Below, in pieces: positions 4,446-5,858 of a DNA stretch of 5,858 nucleotides; position 1 is the stretch's first letter; each line of letters begins with the position of its first letter. The stretch covers positions 1-5,858 of the forward strand of contig DGNZ01000261.1 in assembly GCA_002389175.1 (NCBI GenBank). Reading direction: 5' to 3'. The notes below the pieces were generated by a model. That model did no database searches and was not told the DNA's origin. It saw nothing but the letters and a program-made list of their open reading frames with translations. The position numbers and the translations under genes are program-made. Source of the DNA: Rhodospirillaceae bacterium UBA4479. GTDB taxonomy: Bacteria > Pseudomonadota > Alphaproteobacteria > Rhodospirillales > Casp-alpha2.

Positions 4446-5615
4446 ATGACCTCAGCACAACCGGGCATTCGTCCGGCAAATCCTAATTTTTCATCCGGAC
4501 CATGTTCGAAGCGCCCTGGTTGGCATTTAAATGCCCTCGACGGCGCGTTTCTTGGTCGTTCCCATAGACATAAAATCGGTAAACAACGCCTCAAAGAGGT
4601 GATTGATCGCACGCGCGACATCCTGCAACTGCCGGATGGGTATCGTGTGGGAATCGTCCCTGCATCCGATACCGGAGCCATCGAAATGGCGATGTGGTCG
4701 GTTCTTGGCCCCCGTGGCGTCGAAGTGCTGGCGTGGGAGAGTTTTGGTAAGCAATGGGCCGAAGACATCCAAAAGCAACTGCGCTTTGACGATGTCACCG
4801 TTCGCGCTGCCCCTTACGGAGAACTTCCAGATTTATCCGCTGTCGATTTCGCGAGAGATATCGTGTTCACATGGAACGGCACCACGGGCGGTGTTCGTGT
4901 GCCTGATGGCGACTGGATTCCATCGGACCGCGAAGGATTGACGATTGTCGATGCCACGTCTGCGGCGTTTGCCATGGATATGCCTTGGGACAAGATCGAT
5001 ATCGCCACGTATTCCTGGCAAAAGGCGATGGGCGGTGAAGCGGCCCACGGTATGCTGGTCCTCAGCCCGCGTGCTGTTGAGCGCATCGAAAGCTACAGCC
5101 CGCCTTGGCCCATGCCTAAAATCTTTCGTATGAAAAAGGGCGATAAGCTCCGCGAAGATATCTTTGAAGGAGTTACCATCAACACACCATCCATGTTGTG
5201 TGTCGAAGATGCCATTGATGGCTTGAAATGGGCCGAGTCAATTGGCGGCTTGAGTGCGCTACTTGGTCGTGTCACCGCGAATAATCAGGCATTGGATGCA
5301 TGGGTTCAAGGTGCCGATTGGATCGACTATATCTGCAAAGATCCAAAAGCGCGCTCCACGACGTCAGTTGTTTTGGTTGTCACCGCGGACTGGTTTCAAG
5401 CGATGGACGAAGCCGCACAACGCGATGCGATCAAAAAGCTAACGGGTGTATTGGAAGCACAAGGAGCGGGCTTTGATATTGGTTCGCACAAAGATGCGCC
5501 GCCAGGACTCCGAATCTGGTGTGGTGCGACCGTCGAAGCATCGGATTTGGCCGCTCTGGGGCCTTGGCTTGATTGGGGCATTGCCCAGGTCAAATCTGAA
5601 CTGGTGGGAGATTAG
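4446..5615 (+). CDS. serC: Phosphoserine aminotransferase
   Basis: A 389-residue, PLP-dependent class V aminotransferase that converts 3-phosphohydroxypyruvate and glutamate to O-phosphoserine and 2-oxoglutarate in the cytoplasm (serine biosynthesis, and vitamin B6 synthesis in some bacteria). Conserved pieces in order: NPNFSSGPCSKRPGW (12-26), the RSHRHKIGK segment (38-46), VPASDTGAIEMAMW (71-84), the TWNGTTGGVRVP segment (142-153), the PLP-phosphate/Asp region IVDATSAAFAMD (167-178), and the Schiff-base Lys193 in YSWQKAMGGE. Length and motifs fit the alphaproteobacterial/Methanosarcina-type SerC rather than the shorter E. coli type (about 360). The start is fixed by AAAGGAG 7 nt upstream. 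Its leader probably controls translation, and serA follows after 3 bases, so the two form an operon. Confidence 0.96.
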   Translation: MTSAQPGIRPANPNFSSGPCSKRPGWHLNALDGAFLGRSHRHKIGKQRLKEVIDRTRDILQLPDGYRVGIVPASDTGAIEMAMWSVLGPRGVEVLAWESFGKQWAEDIQKQLRFDDVTVRAAPYGELPDLSAVDFARDIVFTWNGTTGGVRVPDGDWIPSDREGLTIVDATSAAFAMDMPWDKIDIATYSWQKAMGGEAAHGMLVLSPRAVERIESYSPPWPMPKIFRMKKGDKLREDIFEGVTINTPSMLCVEDAIDGLKWAESIGGLSALLGRVTANNQALDAWVQGADWIDYICKDPKARSTTSVVLVVTADWFQAMDEAAQRDAIKKLTGVLEAQGAGFDIGSHKDAPPGLRIWCGATVEASDLAALGPWLDWGIAQVKSELVGD

Positions 5616-5618
5616 AAC

Positions 5619-5858
5619 ATGGTCAAAGTTCTGATCTCTGACAAAATGAGTCCCCTGGCCGCCGATGTGTTCAGGGCGCGTGGCATTGATGTCGATGTCC
5701 GCACCGATATCGACAAAGCGGATTTGCCCGATGTTGTTGGCGAATACGATGGCATTGCCATCCGGTCATCGACAAAACTGACACCCAAGGCATTAGCGAA
5801 ACCTGGAAACCTTAAGGTCATCGGTCGTGCTGGTATCGGCGTTGATAACGTTGATCTG
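5619..5858 (+). CDS. serA: D-3-phosphoglycerate dehydrogenase, 3' partial
   Basis: The first 80 codons are present and the frame runs off the window edge. ATG 5619 has GGGAG (5606-5610) 8 nt upstream, inside the end of serC, and the gap to the serC stop is 3 bases, indicating translational coupling. The protein begins MVKVLISDKMSPLAADVFRA and continues through YDGIAIRSSTKLTPKAL to VIGRAGIGVDNVD. This is the N-terminal substrate-binding domain and the RAGxGVDNVD motif typical of SerA in the D-isomer 2-hydroxyacid dehydrogenase family. It catalyses NAD-dependent oxidation of 3-phosphoglycerate to 3-phosphohydroxypyruvate, the substrate of SerC. The catalytic Arg/Glu/His, the NAD-binding domain and any C-terminal ACT domain (family length about 525) lie beyond the window. 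Confidence 0.95.
   Translation, partial: MVKVLISDKMSPLAADVFRARGIDVDVRTDIDKADLPDVVGEYDGIAIRSSTKLTPKALAKPGNLKVIGRAGIGVDNVDL

Noticed and set aside
4379..4798. Minus-strand ORF of 139 codons opposite the leader and serC
   Set aside because: Antisense shadow of serC with no independent support.
5612..5821. Minus-strand ORF of 69 codons opposite serA
   Set aside because: Shadow of the clear serA reading frame on the plus strand.

Overview
The window looks like a fragment of an alphaproteobacterial chromosome, probably a marine or Rhodospirillales-like lineage with roughly even GC. The main grounds are a serC-serA operon whose SerC is the alphaproteobacterial/Methanosarcina-type enzyme, and a three-hairpin leader in front of serC that matches the alphaproteobacterial 'serC' leader RNA. 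No tRNA, rRNA, CRISPR array, insertion sequence or phage gene is visible.

Layout. Bases 1-1452 hold the 3' nine-tenths of a GMC-family FAD oxidoreductase (choline/alcohol dehydrogenase-like), followed by a hairpin terminator with T runs on both strands. Bases 1453-1710 are non-coding but dense in signals. They hold a near-consensus CRP-type palindrome, a consensus -10 box pointing left toward a possible sRNA of about 78 nt, and a second consensus -10 box pointing right. The right-hand box would start transcription on the ATG of a possible leaderless 65-residue membrane peptide (1711-1908). A membrane-anchored, four-cysteine hypothetical protein is encoded convergently on the minus strand (1919-2422).

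Bases 2511-3307 are the oddest part. A plus-strand gene starts with a good ribosome site and about 49 residues resembling the first membrane segments of an SLC13/DASS-type anion permease. At an 8-bp palindrome (2655-2662) it turns into the antisense of a 15-bp tandem repeat. That repeat belongs to a minus-strand ORF for a very acidic, Pro/Thr-repeat protein. Both genes appear to have lost their 3' parts at the same point, which suggests an inversion or deletion breakpoint, or an amplification/assembly chimera.

Bases 3535-4311 encode a probable lipoprotein with a divergent SYLF (Ysc84/DUF500) domain. Bases 4334-5858 are the serine biosynthesis unit: promoter candidate, structured leader that can mask the Shine-Dalgarno sequence, serC, and after a 3-base gap the first 80 codons of serA, cut by the window edge. 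SerA and SerC catalyse consecutive steps from 3-phosphoglycerate to phosphoserine.

The best-supported content is ordinary metabolism (GMC oxidoreductase, serC leader, serC, serA). The points most worth a second look are the signal cluster at 1497-1711 and the head-to-head junction near 2658. I see no clear evidence for a new multi-gene system.
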